From Dyella ginsengisoli LA-4 (GTDB lineage Bacteria > Pseudomonadota > Gammaproteobacteria > Xanthomonadales > Rhodanobacteraceae), in the NCBI RefSeq assembly GCF_000334915.1, contig NZ_AMSF01000010.1, forward strand, positions 1-64,000: a stretch of 64,000 nucleotides of DNA. The letters run 5' to 3'. Below the pieces are notes generated by a model that saw only the letters and a list, made by a program, of their open reading frames with translations, was not told the origin of the DNA and made no database searches. Positions 1 to 9,986 of the stretch are shown piece after piece; positions within the stretch are counted from its first letter, which is position 1; every line of letters begins with the position of its first letter. Made by a program: the position numbers and the translations under genes.

Positions 1-58
1 CGGCTCCCGGCGCCCCGGCTGCGAGCCGGGCGACGGGCGTGAGGCATGCGCCGCCCTT

Positions 59-289
59 TCAAGGCGGGGATGCGGTCGTGGTGCCCGTCTGCTGCTGGAG
101 GCGGCGAGCCAGGCCTTCGGCCGCGCCGAGCGCCTGGTCTTCGGTGTCGAAGGTGTCGTCGTCATCGTGCTCGATACGATGCTCGCAGACCTGGACGGAG
201 ACCGTGTACTCCCCTTCGTTGAGCTGGCGGACCCATGCGACGTAGGGGCCAAGCTCGGTGTAGCGATCGAATCTGCGGATGGTGGCCAT
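59..289 (-). CDS. Small acidic hypothetical protein
   Basis: A 76-residue protein with no recognised domain. The start at 289 is chosen because the peptide begins MATIRRFDRY there, like the 90-residue protein encoded at 37703-37975 (MAERRFDRY); a longer reading frame upstream has no comparable match. The middle is acidic (a run of four Asp) and the C-terminus is Ala/Gln/Thr rich. There is no signal peptide or membrane segment, so it is probably cytoplasmic. The function is unknown. Confidence 0.6.
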   Translation of the reverse strand: MATIRRFDRYTELGPYVAWVRQLNEGEYTVSVQVCEHRIEHDDDDTFDTEDQALGAAEGLARRLQQQTGTTTASPP

Positions 290-496
290 GGTGCGATCAC
301 CCCATGCTGTTCGGTCCGTTGATGGTGCGCGCCCCTCCCCGGGGCTGCAAGCCGCTGGCATGAACGGCGTGCGGCTGCACCGACGCATCGCATCGCGTTA
401 GCATGCAGGGCGGCGCGGCCGCCTCGGTGCCGCCATCCCCCTTCCCAGCAGGAACGCCATGAGCATGCACTGCGCAACTCGGCGGGGTATCCGCCG

Positions 497-1452
<956 letters not shown>

Positions 1453-1453
<1 letters not shown>

Positions 1454-2214
1454 TGAACTGGCACGCGATCCGCGCCATCTACCGTTTCGAGATGTCCCGC
1501 ACCCGCCGCACGCTGATGCAGTCGATCGCCTCGCCGGTGCTGTCCACCTCGCTGTACTTCGTGGTGTTCGGCTCGGCCATCGGCTCGCGCATCACCTCGG
1601 TGGACGGGGTTCCCTACGGCGCCTTCATCATTCCCGGGCTGATCATGCTCTCGCTGCTGACCCAGAGCGTGTCCAACGCCTCGTTCGGCATCTACTTTCC
1701 CAAGTTCACCGGCACCATCTACGAGATCCACTCCGCGCCGATCTCGTTCGTGGAGATCGTCTGCGGCTACGTCGGGGCGGCGGCGACCAAGTCGGTGATC
1801 GTGGGCGTGATCATCCTGGCCACCGCGCGATTGTTCGTGGACTACCACATCGCCCATCCGCTGCTGATGACCAGCTTCCTGCTGCTGACCGCGATCACCT
1901 TCAGCCTGTTCGGCTTCATCATCGGCATCTGGGCGGACAACTTCGAGAAGCTGCAGGTGATCCCGCTGCTGGTGATCACCCCGCTGACCTTCCTCGGCGG
2001 CAGCTTCTACTCCATCCACATGCTGCCGCCGCTGTGGCAGAAGATCACCCTGCTCAACCCGGTGGTGTACCTGGTGAGCGGCTTCCGCTGGAGCTTCTAC
2101 GACCTGGCCGACGTCAGCGTCGGCATCAGCCTGGCGGCGATCGCCGGCTTCCTGGTCGCCTGCCTGCTGGCGATCGGCTGGATCTTCCGCACCGGGTACA
2201 AGCTCAGGAGTTGA
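1453..2214 (+). CDS. yadH: ABC-2 type transporter permease (YadH-like)
   Basis: This is the membrane subunit partnering the preceding ATPase, 253 residues. It begins [20 protein letters not shown] and then has about six hydrophobic segments typical of ABC-2 permeases; [20 protein letters not shown] is a hallmark of this family (YadH, drug and polysaccharide exporters). The ATG overlaps the stop of the ATPase gene. The pair probably exports a hydrophobic or envelope substrate, which the sequence does not identify. Confidence 0.92.
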
Positions 2215-2298
2215 GCGATCCGCCGTCGCCGGCCCTTGGCGTGGTCCGGGCGGAGCTAACATGCACCACCGCCCGAACCGCATCCCTGGAACCCACCC

Positions 2299-2817
2299 AT
2301 GACCGACGAGATGAAGCGTTGCCCGGCCTGTGCCGAGCTGATCCAGGCGGCGGCACGCAAATGCCGCTATTGCGGCACCGACATCGAGGCGTACGAGGCG
2401 GCGCATGCGCCCAGCGTGGAGCAGACGTTGTTCACCGGTCATCCAAAGGTGATCTACACCTTCGGCCAGTACGTGCTGGTGGCATGCACGCTGGGCCTGG
2501 CGTGGCTGGTGTACTGGCTGCGCAGCCTGAGCCTGACCTTCACCATCACCACCCAGCGGGTGCGCGTGGAGCGCGGGTTGTTGTCCAAGGCGCAGGACAA
2601 CGTCGAGCTGTTCCGCATCGACCACTTCGACATCCTCAAGCCGCTGGGCATGCGCCTGCTCGGCCTGTGCCGGGTCACCCTGCATTCGTCCGACGACGAG
2701 ATGCCGGTGGTCGACCTCTACGGTATCCCCGGCCTGGAAGCGCTGGCCGACACCCTGCGCGAATGCTCGCTGCGCGAGCGCGCCCGTCGGCGGGTGCTGC
2801 CGATGGAGCAGATGTAG
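2299..2817 (+). CDS. Zinc-ribbon and bacterial PH domain membrane protein
   Basis: A 172-residue protein. The N-terminus carries a two-knuckle zinc ribbon (CPAC at 8-11, CRYCG about 16 residues later). A hydrophobic hairpin (about 50-72) and a bacterial PH-like domain follow ([20 protein letters not shown] onward), with the typical phrase pattern for PH-domain membrane proteins of unknown role. It lies 84 bp downstream of yadH on the same strand and may be its own unit. Confidence 0.8.
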   Translation: MTDEMKRCPACAELIQAAARKCRYCGTDIEAYEAAHAPSVEQTLFTGHPKVIYTFGQYVLVACTLGLAWLVYWLRSLSLTFTITTQRVRVERGLLSKAQDNVELFRIDHFDILKPLGMRLLGLCRVTLHSSDDEMPVVDLYGIPGLEALADTLRECSLRERARRRVLPMEQM

Positions 2818-2878
2818 CGCCCGGTTCCGGACCGGTCGGCGTGCGCGGCCCGCATGCAGCGGAAGACACCGGCCGGCG

Positions 2879-4153
2879 TCAGGCGATGTGTGGCGTGTCC
2901 GCGGCCGGGATGTCGCGCTGCTGAGGCATGGTCTGTGTCGGCAGGGACGGTGTCGGCGCAGCGGTCGCCTCGGACAGTTTCGCCGTGCTCTGCGCCATCG
3001 GCGTGTGCACGGCCTGGGCGGTAGGTACGTCCGCGTAGCGCCGAACGCCGTGATCGTTCTGCACGGCGAAGGTGCGTGAACCGTCCTCGCTGATTGCTAC
3101 CGCGTCGATGCGGGTCAGCCCCTGTGTCTTCGCTTCGGCGGCGAGCGCGGCGGCCAGGTTGCGGCTGAGCTGGTCCGAGCGCCGTCCCATGTCGGCATCG
3201 ATCTTCTGCACGCCGGCGAGTGCCTGCCGGTACAGCGGGTCGCCCGGCTCGGCGGCTCCGCCTTGCGCAGCCTGGCCGGCGCTGACCGTGGGCCGTGGCG
3301 ATGCCCGGATGGCCCGCTCCAGCGCGGACTGGGTCTGCGGTCCGGCGATCCCGTCGACGGTGAGGTGATGGTCGCGCTGGAAGGCTTCGACGGCGGTCCG
3401 CGTGGCTGGCCCGAAGACGCCGTCGATCGCCAGCGGCCGGCCACCGGTGCCGGTGTAGCCCTGTCCCGCCAGCGCATGCTGGAGATCGCGCACGTGCTCG
3501 CCGTGGTCGCCCGGCTGCAGCAGGCCCGCCCCGTCGGCGACACGGCCGCGGTGGGGCGTCTGCAGTGGCGCATCGCCGATCGCCACTGCGCGGAACGCGG
3601 CGTCCGGGGACAGGCCGCGGGCGAGGCCGGCGCGATAGTCCTCGCGCATCTGTTCCAGCGCCCGCGCGGTCTCGTGCACGCCGATGCTGGCGCTGTTGGC
3701 ACCGCCGTAGTGGCTGGCACCACCGCGGTCGGGGTCGCCGAAGCTGGCCCACTCCAGTGCCATCGCCACCTCGGCCGCGTGCAGCGTGGCGTGCGGTTGG
3801 CCGGTGACGTAGTCGCGCACCTCGGGGCGTTTATCGGTCACCAGGTACTCGGCAAAGATCCGGTCCTGCAGTTCGGGCGTGAAGCGCTGGTTCGGATCCA
3901 GGCCCAGGCTGGCCACCGCGCTGTCCATGGTGTCCGGGATGATCTGGTACAGGCCCACCGCGAAGATCTCGCCGCGATGCTGGCGCGCCTGCACTTCGCC
4001 GAGCGTCATGCTGGAAAAGTCGATGGCACGGCTGGAGCCGCGGATGTGCGGCTGGCCGTCGTGGCCGATGTAGGTGCCGCCGTTGTAGTCGTCATAGCCG
4101 CGGGCCTGCGATTCGCCGCGGTGGATGAGGTCACGAAGGGGTTGCTGGCTCAT
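2879..4153 (-). CDS. Predicted Xanthomonadales T4SS antibacterial effector: lysozyme-like, PG-binding and XVIPCD domains
   Basis: A 424-residue protein with three parts. Residues 1-190 are lysozyme/muramidase-like, with a GES motif (candidate catalytic E14) and [12 protein letters not shown] (65-76), which resembles phage-type muramidases. Residues 210-285 form a PG_binding_1 domain ([35 protein letters not shown]). Residues 305-424 match the XVIPCD pattern: [40 protein letters not shown] and a Gln/Pro/Thr-rich tail. XVIPCDs direct proteins to the VirD4 coupling protein of the bacteria-killing T4SS. There is no Sec signal peptide, as expected. The lipoprotein gene immediately upstream (4243-4755) is a candidate immunity gene. 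Confidence 0.85.
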   Translation of the reverse strand: MSQQPLRDLIHRGESQARGYDDYNGGTYIGHDGQPHIRGSSRAIDFSSMTLGEVQARQHRGEIFAVGLYQIIPDTMDSAVASLGLDPNQRFTPELQDRIFAEYLVTDKRPEVRDYVTGQPHATLHAAEVAMALEWASFGDPDRGGASHYGGANSASIGVHETARALEQMREDYRAGLARGLSPDAAFRAVAIGDAPLQTPHRGRVADGAGLLQPGDHGEHVRDLQHALAGQGYTGTGGRPLAIDGVFGPATRTAVEAFQRDHHLTVDGIAGPQTQSALERAIRASPRPTVSAGQAAQGGAAEPGDPLYRQALAGVQKIDADMGRRSDQLSRNLAAALAAEAKTQGLTRIDAVAISEDGSRTFAVQNDHGVRRYADVPTAQAVHTPMAQSTAKLSEATAAPTPSLPTQTMPQQRDIPAADTPHIA

Positions 4154-4242
4154 GGGGGTCCTTCCCTGGATCGAGTGAGCGGATGTCTGGAGGTGCCGAT
4201 GATCTCCGGTGCGGTGATCGTCGGCACGGGTTCGGGCATGCG

Positions 4243-4755
4243 TCAGTGCGGCGCCGCCCCGGACGTGCCGGCCGGTGCCGGTTCGACCTGCCAGCTGGTG
4301 ATGCGCAGCTGCGACTGGTCGGCAGGCGCGTTCCAGTCGCGCAGCGGGCCGAAGGTGTTGGCACGCATCACGTCATCTGCGTCGCCTTGCCGGAACTGCA
4401 TCTGGCAATGGCCGTCGCCGCTGCAGGCGCTGAGCTCGGGTATCTCGGTACAGGCGCGGCAGCTGGCCAGTTCCGGATGGGACGAACACAGTTTTTGTGC
4501 GTTGCCGCCGACCACGTTGGCCAGGCACTTCGCGTCCGGCAGCGGGCGCCAGCCGTGGTCGAGCATCTGCTTGCGAAAGCTGCCGTAGGCCATGCCGGGG
4601 CGCAGCGCACCCTGGGCCACGTTCGTCGGTGCGGAATCGTGGGCCGGGGCGGAGGATCCCGGCGCAGGGGTGCCGGAGGACGGCAGCGGGTGCGCCTGGC
4701 AGGCACCGAGGGCCAGCGCCAGCGGGAAGCCAAGCAGGGGGATGAAACGTTTCAT
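4243..4755 (-). CDS. Cysteine-rich lipoprotein, candidate immunity protein for the adjacent T4SS effector
   Basis: A 170-residue predicted lipoprotein. The start at 4755 gives MKRFIPLLGFPLALALGACQ with lipobox LGAC (C19). The mature part has about seven cysteines (for example SCRACTEIP, ACSGDGHC), suggesting a disulfide-bonded periplasmic domain, and an N-terminal GMAYGSFRKQML...GWRP pattern. It lies 89 bp upstream of the effector gene on the same strand. In characterised X-T4SS systems the immunity genes (X-Tfi) are usually lipoproteins next to the effector, so that role is inferred from position and type. It could be an unrelated envelope lipoprotein. Confidence 0.75.
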   Translation of the reverse strand: MKRFIPLLGFPLALALGACQAHPLPSSGTPAPGSSAPAHDSAPTNVAQGALRPGMAYGSFRKQMLDHGWRPLPDAKCLANVVGGNAQKLCSSHPELASCRACTEIPELSACSGDGHCQMQFRQGDADDVMRANTFGPLRDWNAPADQSQLRITSWQVEPAPAGTSGAAPH

Positions 4756-5137
4756 GGTGGCGAGCTCCATGCCGGTGGAATCGACGGTCCGTGTGCTGCC
4801 GCCATGCAGCGGGTCGACGCTGCGGCAGGCGGCTGCTGCAGAGCATGCCTCAGCCGCCGGCAGCGAAATGCGAGCCAGACCGCGTTGTCGCCGGCTGCCC
4901 GGTCTCCCGGTGGATCGCGCGCGCCTGCGCCCGCGCCGCCCCGCAAAGCGGGTGTCCCGGCGCGCCCTTGCGACTTTCCGCGACGCCTGCGGCGATACCG
5001 ATGCCGGTTCCGTCACGGTGTGCGCGAGGGCCAGTCGACGCCGGCGCGCTTTCGCTGCACTCTTCGATTGCCAGTACTGTGCCAGCGAGGAAATCCACGA
5101 GTGAACTGCGCCGTCTCCGACGGATCGTGCGTGCGCC
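4756..5137. other. Intergenic region between the lipoprotein gene and the GH30 gene
   Basis: About 380 bp between divergently transcribed genes. It should hold the promoters of both the candidate effector/immunity operon (leftward) and the GH30 gene (rightward). I see no convincing sigma70 hexamers, hairpin terminator, RNA gene or small reading frame with a good ribosome site. Confidence 0.4.
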
Positions 5138-6706
5138 ATGGATGAGCATCGGGGCATTCCCGGCTGGCTGCCGGTGGTGGGCTTCGCGCTGATCACCGGC
5201 GTTGCGTTGGCCGGTCTGCATGCGACGCGTCAGGAGCCGGTAGCCCAGGCCGCCACGCCCGTGACCCGCACCGCCGACGAGGCGATCCTGCCCACCGTGC
5301 AGGTGTGGCTGAGCACGGCCGATCGCCGTGAGCTGCTGGCCCGCCAGCCGGATATCGAGATGATCCCGGGCACGGCGCAGCCGGGCGACGTGGTGGTCGA
5401 CCCGCACGCCACCTACCAGACCATGACCGGCTTCGGCGCCGCCATCACCGATGCGTCGGCGTGGCTGATCCAGAACCGGATGGACGGCGAGCAGCGTGCG
5501 GCCCTGCTGCGCGAGATGTTCGGTCCGCCGCCGGGGCTGAACATGGCCATGACGCGCCTGACCATCGGGGCCTCGGATTTCTCGCCCACGCCCTACACCC
5601 TCGACGACATGCCGGCCGGGCAGGTCGATCCGGAGCTGGCGCATTTCAACGTCGGCACCAATCTGCACGATCTGATCCCGACCGTGCGCGAGGCGCTGGC
5701 GATCAACCCGCAACTGCGGATCGTCGCTTCGCCGTGGAGCCCGCCGGCGTGGATGAAGACCAGCGGCAAGCTGATCGGCGGCGAGCTGCTGCCGGAGTAC
5801 GAGAGCGCCTATGCCGACTATCTGGTGAAGTACGTCGACACCTTTCGCGGCTACGGCATCCCGATCTTCGCGCTCACCGTGCAGAACGAGCCGGGTTACG
5901 AGCCGGGGACCTATCCCGGGATGCTGATGCCGGCGGCAACGCGGGCCAGCCTGATCGGGCAGTACCTCGGCCCGGCACTGGCCGCGCGCAGACGTCGGGT
6001 GCGCATCCTGGCGTGGGACCACAACTGGGACGCGCCGGCCCAGCCGCTGGACGTGCTGGCCGATCCGCTGGCCGCACCCTACGTGTCCGGCGTGGCGTGG
6101 CACTGCTACGCCGGTACGCCCTCGGTACAGACCGACGTGCATCGCGCGCACCCGGACAAGGACGCCTACATCACCGAATGTTCGGGCGGCGACTGGGCAT
6201 CGGCGAAGCACGGCGAGCTGCTGTGGTTCGCGCGCGACCTGCTGCTGGCCGGCATCCGCAACTGGGCGCGCGGCGTCATCTACTGGAACCTGGCGCTGGA
6301 CGAGAACCACGGTCCGCACGCCGGTGGCTGCGACCTGTGCAAGGGCGTGGTCACCATCGACTCGCAGACCGGTGCGGTGATCCGCAATGACGAGTACTAC
6401 GCGTTCGCCCATTTCAGCCGCTTCGTGCCGCCGGGCGCGGTGCGGGTGGGCTCGAGCGAGCCGGACAAGGACGTGGTCAACGTGGCGTTCGTGATTCCGG
6501 ACGACGGCACGATCGTCATGGTCATGGTCAACAGCCGCACCGAGGCCTATGCGGTGAAGGTGGACGAGGGCGACGTCGGTTTCCGCTACACCATGCCCGC
6601 GCAGAGCGTGGCCACCTTTGTCTGGCAGCCGGATCCGGTCGGCAGCTGGGCGAGGCGGCTCAAGCGTTGGCTGGGCGATCTTCGCGCCGTGGTGCCGCAC
6701 GGCTGA
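5138..6706 (+). CDS. Glycoside hydrolase family 30 (glucosylceramidase / beta-1,6-glucanase type)
   Basis: A 522-residue enzyme with an N-terminal hydrophobic segment (residues 11-27, LPVVGFALITGVALAGL) acting as signal peptide or anchor. The GH30 landmarks are GFGAAITDASAW (98-109), TVQNEPGYEPG with predicted acid/base E251, and YITECSGGDW with predicted nucleophile E347. A beta-sandwich follows the TIM barrel, as is usual for the family. It probably hydrolyses beta-glucosides or beta-1,6-glucan outside the cytoplasm; the substrate cannot be fixed from sequence. Confidence 0.9.
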   Translation: MDEHRGIPGWLPVVGFALITGVALAGLHATRQEPVAQAATPVTRTADEAILPTVQVWLSTADRRELLARQPDIEMIPGTAQPGDVVVDPHATYQTMTGFGAAITDASAWLIQNRMDGEQRAALLREMFGPPPGLNMAMTRLTIGASDFSPTPYTLDDMPAGQVDPELAHFNVGTNLHDLIPTVREALAINPQLRIVASPWSPPAWMKTSGKLIGGELLPEYESAYADYLVKYVDTFRGYGIPIFALTVQNEPGYEPGTYPGMLMPAATRASLIGQYLGPALAARRRRVRILAWDHNWDAPAQPLDVLADPLAAPYVSGVAWHCYAGTPSVQTDVHRAHPDKDAYITECSGGDWASAKHGELLWFARDLLLAGIRNWARGVIYWNLALDENHGPHAGGCDLCKGVVTIDSQTGAVIRNDEYYAFAHFSRFVPPGAVRVGSSEPDKDVVNVAFVIPDDGTIVMVMVNSRTEAYAVKVDEGDVGFRYTMPAQSVATFVWQPDPVGSWARRLKRWLGDLRAVVPHG

Positions 6707-6725
6707 GGCGCTGTGCCGGCATCGC

Positions 6726-7646
6726 TCATTCCGTGCGGTGCGATGCGGCGTGCGATGGCTCGCGCGCGTAGTGCGAGGGCGTGATGCCGACGTGGCGGCT
6801 GAAGGCGATGCTGAAGGTGCTGGCCGAGCTGTAGCCGACGCGCTCGGCGACCTCGGCGACGTTGTTTTCGCGACGACGCAGCAGCTGCTTGGCCAGCGCC
6901 ATGCGCCAGCCGAGCAGGTAGGCCATCGGCGCCACGCCGACGGTGCGGGCGAAGCGCTCGAAGAAGGCCGAGCGCGACAGTGCGGCCTGCTTCGCCAGCT
7001 CCGCCACGGTCCAGCGGCGGGTGGGTTGCGCATGCATGGCGCGGATCGCCATCGCCACGCGCTCGTCGGCCAGTCCGCGCACCAGTCCGGGGGAGGCATC
7101 CGTGCCGGCGGTGGAGCGCAGCGCCTCGATCAGCAACACCTCCAGCAGGCGGGCCAGCACCACCTCGCGCGCCGGCCGCTGCGCGCGCGATTCCTCACCC
7201 ACCAGTTTCGTCAGCAGCGCGAGCCGGCGCTCGCCGCGCACGTGCACCAGTTGCGGCAGCAGCGATACCAGCAGGGCGGCGTCGGGCGAGTCGAAACTGC
7301 AGTGGCCGACCAGCATGCGCAGATCGGTCGGGCCGTCTTCGCTGCCGATGCGGTACACGCCTTCGGCCTGGGCCACCGGCACGCTGCGGGTGCCGGCCGG
7401 CGGCGGCTGGAGGCTGGACATCGTCATGCCCCAGACCGCCGGCACCAACAGGAAGTCGCCGGGCTCGAGAACGATCGGTGAGTGCTCGTCCACCGCGACG
7501 CGGCAACCGCCTTCCAGAACCAGACAGTAGAACGGCTGCCCGGTGTCGGAACGCTGCACGTGCCACTGGCCGGCGCCGGCCACGGTCTTGGCGAACCGGG
7601 CGGCGGGTTGCAGCAGCGAGACCACCTCGGCGAGGGGATCGGTCAT
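6726..7646 (-). CDS. AraC-family regulator with N-terminal cupin
   Basis: A 306-residue regulator. The N-terminal half is a cupin sensor (GQPFYCLVLEGGCRVAVDEH, LEPGDFLLVPA). The C-terminal half has two HTH motifs (WTVAELAKQAALSRSAFFERF and VAEVAERVGYSSASTFSIAF). It is transcribed divergently from the SDR gene at 7751 across 104 bp. This arrangement is common for cupin-AraC proteins that control the neighbouring oxidoreductase. The ligand is unknown. Confidence 0.9.
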   Translation of the reverse strand: MTDPLAEVVSLLQPAARFAKTVAGAGQWHVQRSDTGQPFYCLVLEGGCRVAVDEHSPIVLEPGDFLLVPAVWGMTMSSLQPPPAGTRSVPVAQAEGVYRIGSEDGPTDLRMLVGHCSFDSPDAALLVSLLPQLVHVRGERRLALLTKLVGEESRAQRPAREVVLARLLEVLLIEALRSTAGTDASPGLVRGLADERVAMAIRAMHAQPTRRWTVAELAKQAALSRSAFFERFARTVGVAPMAYLLGWRMALAKQLLRRRENNVAEVAERVGYSSASTFSIAFSRHVGITPSHYAREPSHAASHRTE

Positions 7647-7750
7647 GCCGGACTCCTGGAAAACAAATGTGGACTTATGGTCGTAGATAGTACGGCCTTG
7701 GCCACCTATCGTGACGCTCCTGCCTCTTTCCCCGTTCCCAAGGAGCCTCC

Positions 7751-8491
7751 ATGAAGACCGTCCTGATCACTGGCTGTTCGTCGGGCTTCGGCCTGGCCAT
7801 TGCACGCACTTTCCTCGACCGTGGCTGGCAGGTCGCGGCCACCATGCGCACGCCGCGCGAGGATCTGCTGCCGGTCTCCGACCGCCTGCGCGTGATGCCG
7901 CTGGATGTCACCGACCCGGCCAGCATCGACCGCGCGGTGAAGGCGGTCGGGCCGGTCGACGTGCTGGTAAACAACGCCGGCTTCGGTGCCGCGGCACCCT
8001 TCGAACTGACCTCGCCGGCACTGGCGCGCGAACTGTTCGAGACCAACACCCTCGGCACGATGGCGCTGACCCAGGCGGTGTTGCCGCAGTTCCGGGCGCG
8101 CCAGGCGGGCGTGATCGTCAATGTCACTTCCAGCGTCACGCTGAAGGCGCTGCCGCTGGTGGCGATGTACACCGCGAGCAAGGCGGCGGTGAACGCCTTC
8201 ACCGAGTCGATGGCGGTGGAACTGGCGCCGTTCGGCATCCGCGTGCATCTGGTGCTGCCGGGCCGTTCGCCGGAAACCCGCTTCGGCGACAACGCGCGTC
8301 GTGAAGGCCTGGACCATGACGCCTACGCCGGCATGGTGCAGCAGGTGCTGGCAGGCATGCGCGATGCCTCGGGTCCGGTCACCCATGCCGCCGACGTGGC
8401 CGAGGCGGTGTGGTGCGCCGCCACCGATCCCGACTCGCCGATGCGCCTGCCGGCGGGGGAGGATGCGCTGGCCTGGGCGCGGGAGTGTTGA
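7751..8491 (+). CDS. Short-chain dehydrogenase/reductase
   Basis: A 246-residue classical SDR. The cofactor motif is TGCSSGFG (7-14), followed by NNAG (74-77) and the catalytic set S127, Y140, K144 in SSVTLKALPLVAMYTASK. The ribosome site is AGGAG (7740-7744), with spacing suited to the ATG at 7751. It probably reduces or oxidises a small carbonyl or alcohol with NAD(P). The divergent AraC regulator at 6726-7646 is the likely controller. Confidence 0.9.
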   Translation: MKTVLITGCSSGFGLAIARTFLDRGWQVAATMRTPREDLLPVSDRLRVMPLDVTDPASIDRAVKAVGPVDVLVNNAGFGAAAPFELTSPALARELFETNTLGTMALTQAVLPQFRARQAGVIVNVTSSVTLKALPLVAMYTASKAAVNAFTESMAVELAPFGIRVHLVLPGRSPETRFGDNARREGLDHDAYAGMVQQVLAGMRDASGPVTHAADVAEAVWCAATDPDSPMRLPAGEDALAWAREC

Positions 8492-8533
8492 GCGGCGCGG
8501 ACAGCAAGCGATTGCACGCGGGTGTCGATGTGC

Positions 8534-8579
8534 GACGTGCTGGCACGTCGGGAGAGTGAGGGAGCGCTGGTGCGCTCCC
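8534..8579. terminator. Two perfect inverted repeats after the SDR gene
   Basis: GACGTGC-TG-GCACGTC (8534-8549) is followed by GGGAGCGC-TGGT-GCGCTCCC (8560-8579). The second makes a strong 8-bp hairpin but has no T-run, so it is at best a weak intrinsic terminator of the SDR transcript. The first, with its 2-base centre, looks more like a protein-binding palindrome that could serve the VOC gene starting at 8608. Confidence 0.4.
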
Positions 8580-8607
8580 GGAATTCACCCACCCAGGGAG
8601 CCTGCCC

Positions 8608-9012
8608 ATGCAACTGGTCGCTTATCTCAACTTTCCCGGTACCGCGCGCGAAGCGATGGATTTCTACGCCGAGGCGCTCGGCGGCAAGGTCACCCAGCGC
8701 TTCACCTACGGCCAGTCGCCGATGGGCGAGCAGATGTCCGAGCCCGATCGCGACAAGGTCATGCACTCGCAGGTGGAGGTCGGCAGCGCGCTGATCATGG
8801 GGGCCGACGGTCCGTCGCCGCACGAGGCCGGCAGCACCACGGTCAACGTCATGCCGGACACGCCGGAAGAGGCCGAGCGCATCTTCCATGCGCTGGCTGC
8901 CGGTGGCGATGTGACGATGCCGCTGGAGGAAACGTTCTGGGCCCACCGTTTCGGTGCGCTCACCGACCGCTTCGGCAAGCACTGGATGGTGAATTGCCTC
9001 AAGTCGATGTGA
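8608..9012 (+). CDS. VOC-family (PhnB/glyoxalase-like) protein
   Basis: A 134-residue protein of the PhnB type in the vicinal oxygen chelate superfamily. Typical phrases are LNFPGTAREAMDFYAEALGG at the start, GADGPSPHEAG in the middle and FWAHRFGALTDRFGKHWMVN at the end. The ribosome site GGGAG sits 9 bases before the ATG. Family members have diverse or unknown substrates, so no reaction is assigned. Confidence 0.88.
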   Translation: MQLVAYLNFPGTAREAMDFYAEALGGKVTQRFTYGQSPMGEQMSEPDRDKVMHSQVEVGSALIMGADGPSPHEAGSTTVNVMPDTPEEAERIFHALAAGGDVTMPLEETFWAHRFGALTDRFGKHWMVNCLKSM

Positions 9013-9076
9013 TCGTCTGCGGCGTGGTGTTCGCAGGATGTGGGACTCCCGGCCGCGGGTTCATCGCAGTACGGAC

Positions 9077-9817
9077 TCAGCGTCCGCCGGGCGGGACCAG
9101 CAGCGGGTTGCTGCCGGGACCGCCGCGACTGGCCGAGGGGCGACAGCCGTGCTCCCGTTCGACCCGGTCCATATCGTCGTCGGTGATGCCCAGCGTGGCG
9201 CGCTCGCGCCTGGACAGGTCGCGCCATTGCGCGAGCTGCAGGCACTTCGGGTCGGCTCCGCCGGTGAGTCCGGCGATCGCCCTGGCCAGGCCGCCCAACC
9301 CCTGCGAGCGGGGATCGGTCATGCGGAATACCGGCGCGCCCGGCACGGATGCCTGTCCGGGCAGACGGGGCAGGGACGGCGAGGCGGCTTGCAACCGGCG
9401 TCCACCGGGGATGTAGTCCGGCTCCGCCGATGCCGCCGGGAGCGAGGTGATCAGCGGCGGCGTGGCGCGTGTTGGCATCCGCGGCGTCGGCGCTTCCAGG
9501 CGCACGGCGGAGCGCGCCCGGCGATGCCGGCGCCTGGCGGCGTACGGCGGGGACGTGTGGAGCAGGTCATGGATGACTTTCGCCGGGGCAGATGTCCTGG
9601 CGGGGGCGCGGGTAATCCAGCGCAGGCGGAGCGCATCGTCCATCCGCCGGCTGCGCGGGCGTTCGTGTCGATCCGGCGCCACGGGCACGGTCAGTACCAG
9701 CCACGCGGCCAGGTGCAGGGCCAGGGTGAGCGCCAGCGGCACGGCGCGCGCCAGTGCACGCGCGATCACTTTTCGGCGAGAGGCCGCTGAGGCAACCGTG
9801 GGTCGTGGTGGGGACAT
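9077..9817 (-). CDS. Hypothetical membrane-anchored protein with TonB-like N-terminus
   Basis: A 246-residue protein. The chosen start (9817) gives a basic N-terminus and one hydrophobic segment ([20 protein letters not shown]). An [11 protein letters not shown] stretch follows that resembles the post-membrane strand of the TonB protein here (LTIRWHEPPPP, gene at 52335). The central part is Pro/Arg rich. The C-terminus has [19 protein letters not shown] and a second Cys near the end, a pattern I associate with xanthomonad proteins of unknown role. The TonB C-terminal domain itself is absent. Confidence 0.65.
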   Translation of the reverse strand: MSPPRPTVASAASRRKVIARALARAVPLALTLALHLAAWLVLTVPVAPDRHERPRSRRMDDALRLRWITRAPARTSAPAKVIHDLLHTSPPYAARRRHRRARSAVRLEAPTPRMPTRATPPLITSLPAASAEPDYIPGGRRLQAASPSLPRLPGQASVPGAPVFRMTDPRSQGLGGLARAIAGLTGGADPKCLQLAQWRDLSRRERATLGITDDDMDRVEREHGCRPSASRGGPGSNPLLVPPGGR

Positions 9818-9986
9818 CCGTCTTCCATGGCGGGTGGGCGTCGTTGGGACCGTGCAGGGACGCGGCAAGTTTCCGTGCACGCCGCGACGCGCCTGCCACG
9901 GGTTGGCGCTTTGGTCCGCGGTGCACCGCATGGCAGGATCCGCGCTGGCGTCGCAGGCGAGCGGCGCGGATACCGGGGACGATCGC

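Noticed and set aside
2879-4755. Prophage endolysin/spanin cassette
   Set aside because: No holin, phage structural genes or integrase are nearby, and the C-terminal tail matches a T4SS signal instead.
4850-7099. 749-codon minus-strand open frame antisense to the GH30 gene
   Set aside because: High GC depletes stops on the opposite strand. The peptide is His/Arg/Gly rich with no domain pattern, while the plus strand encodes a full GH30 enzyme.
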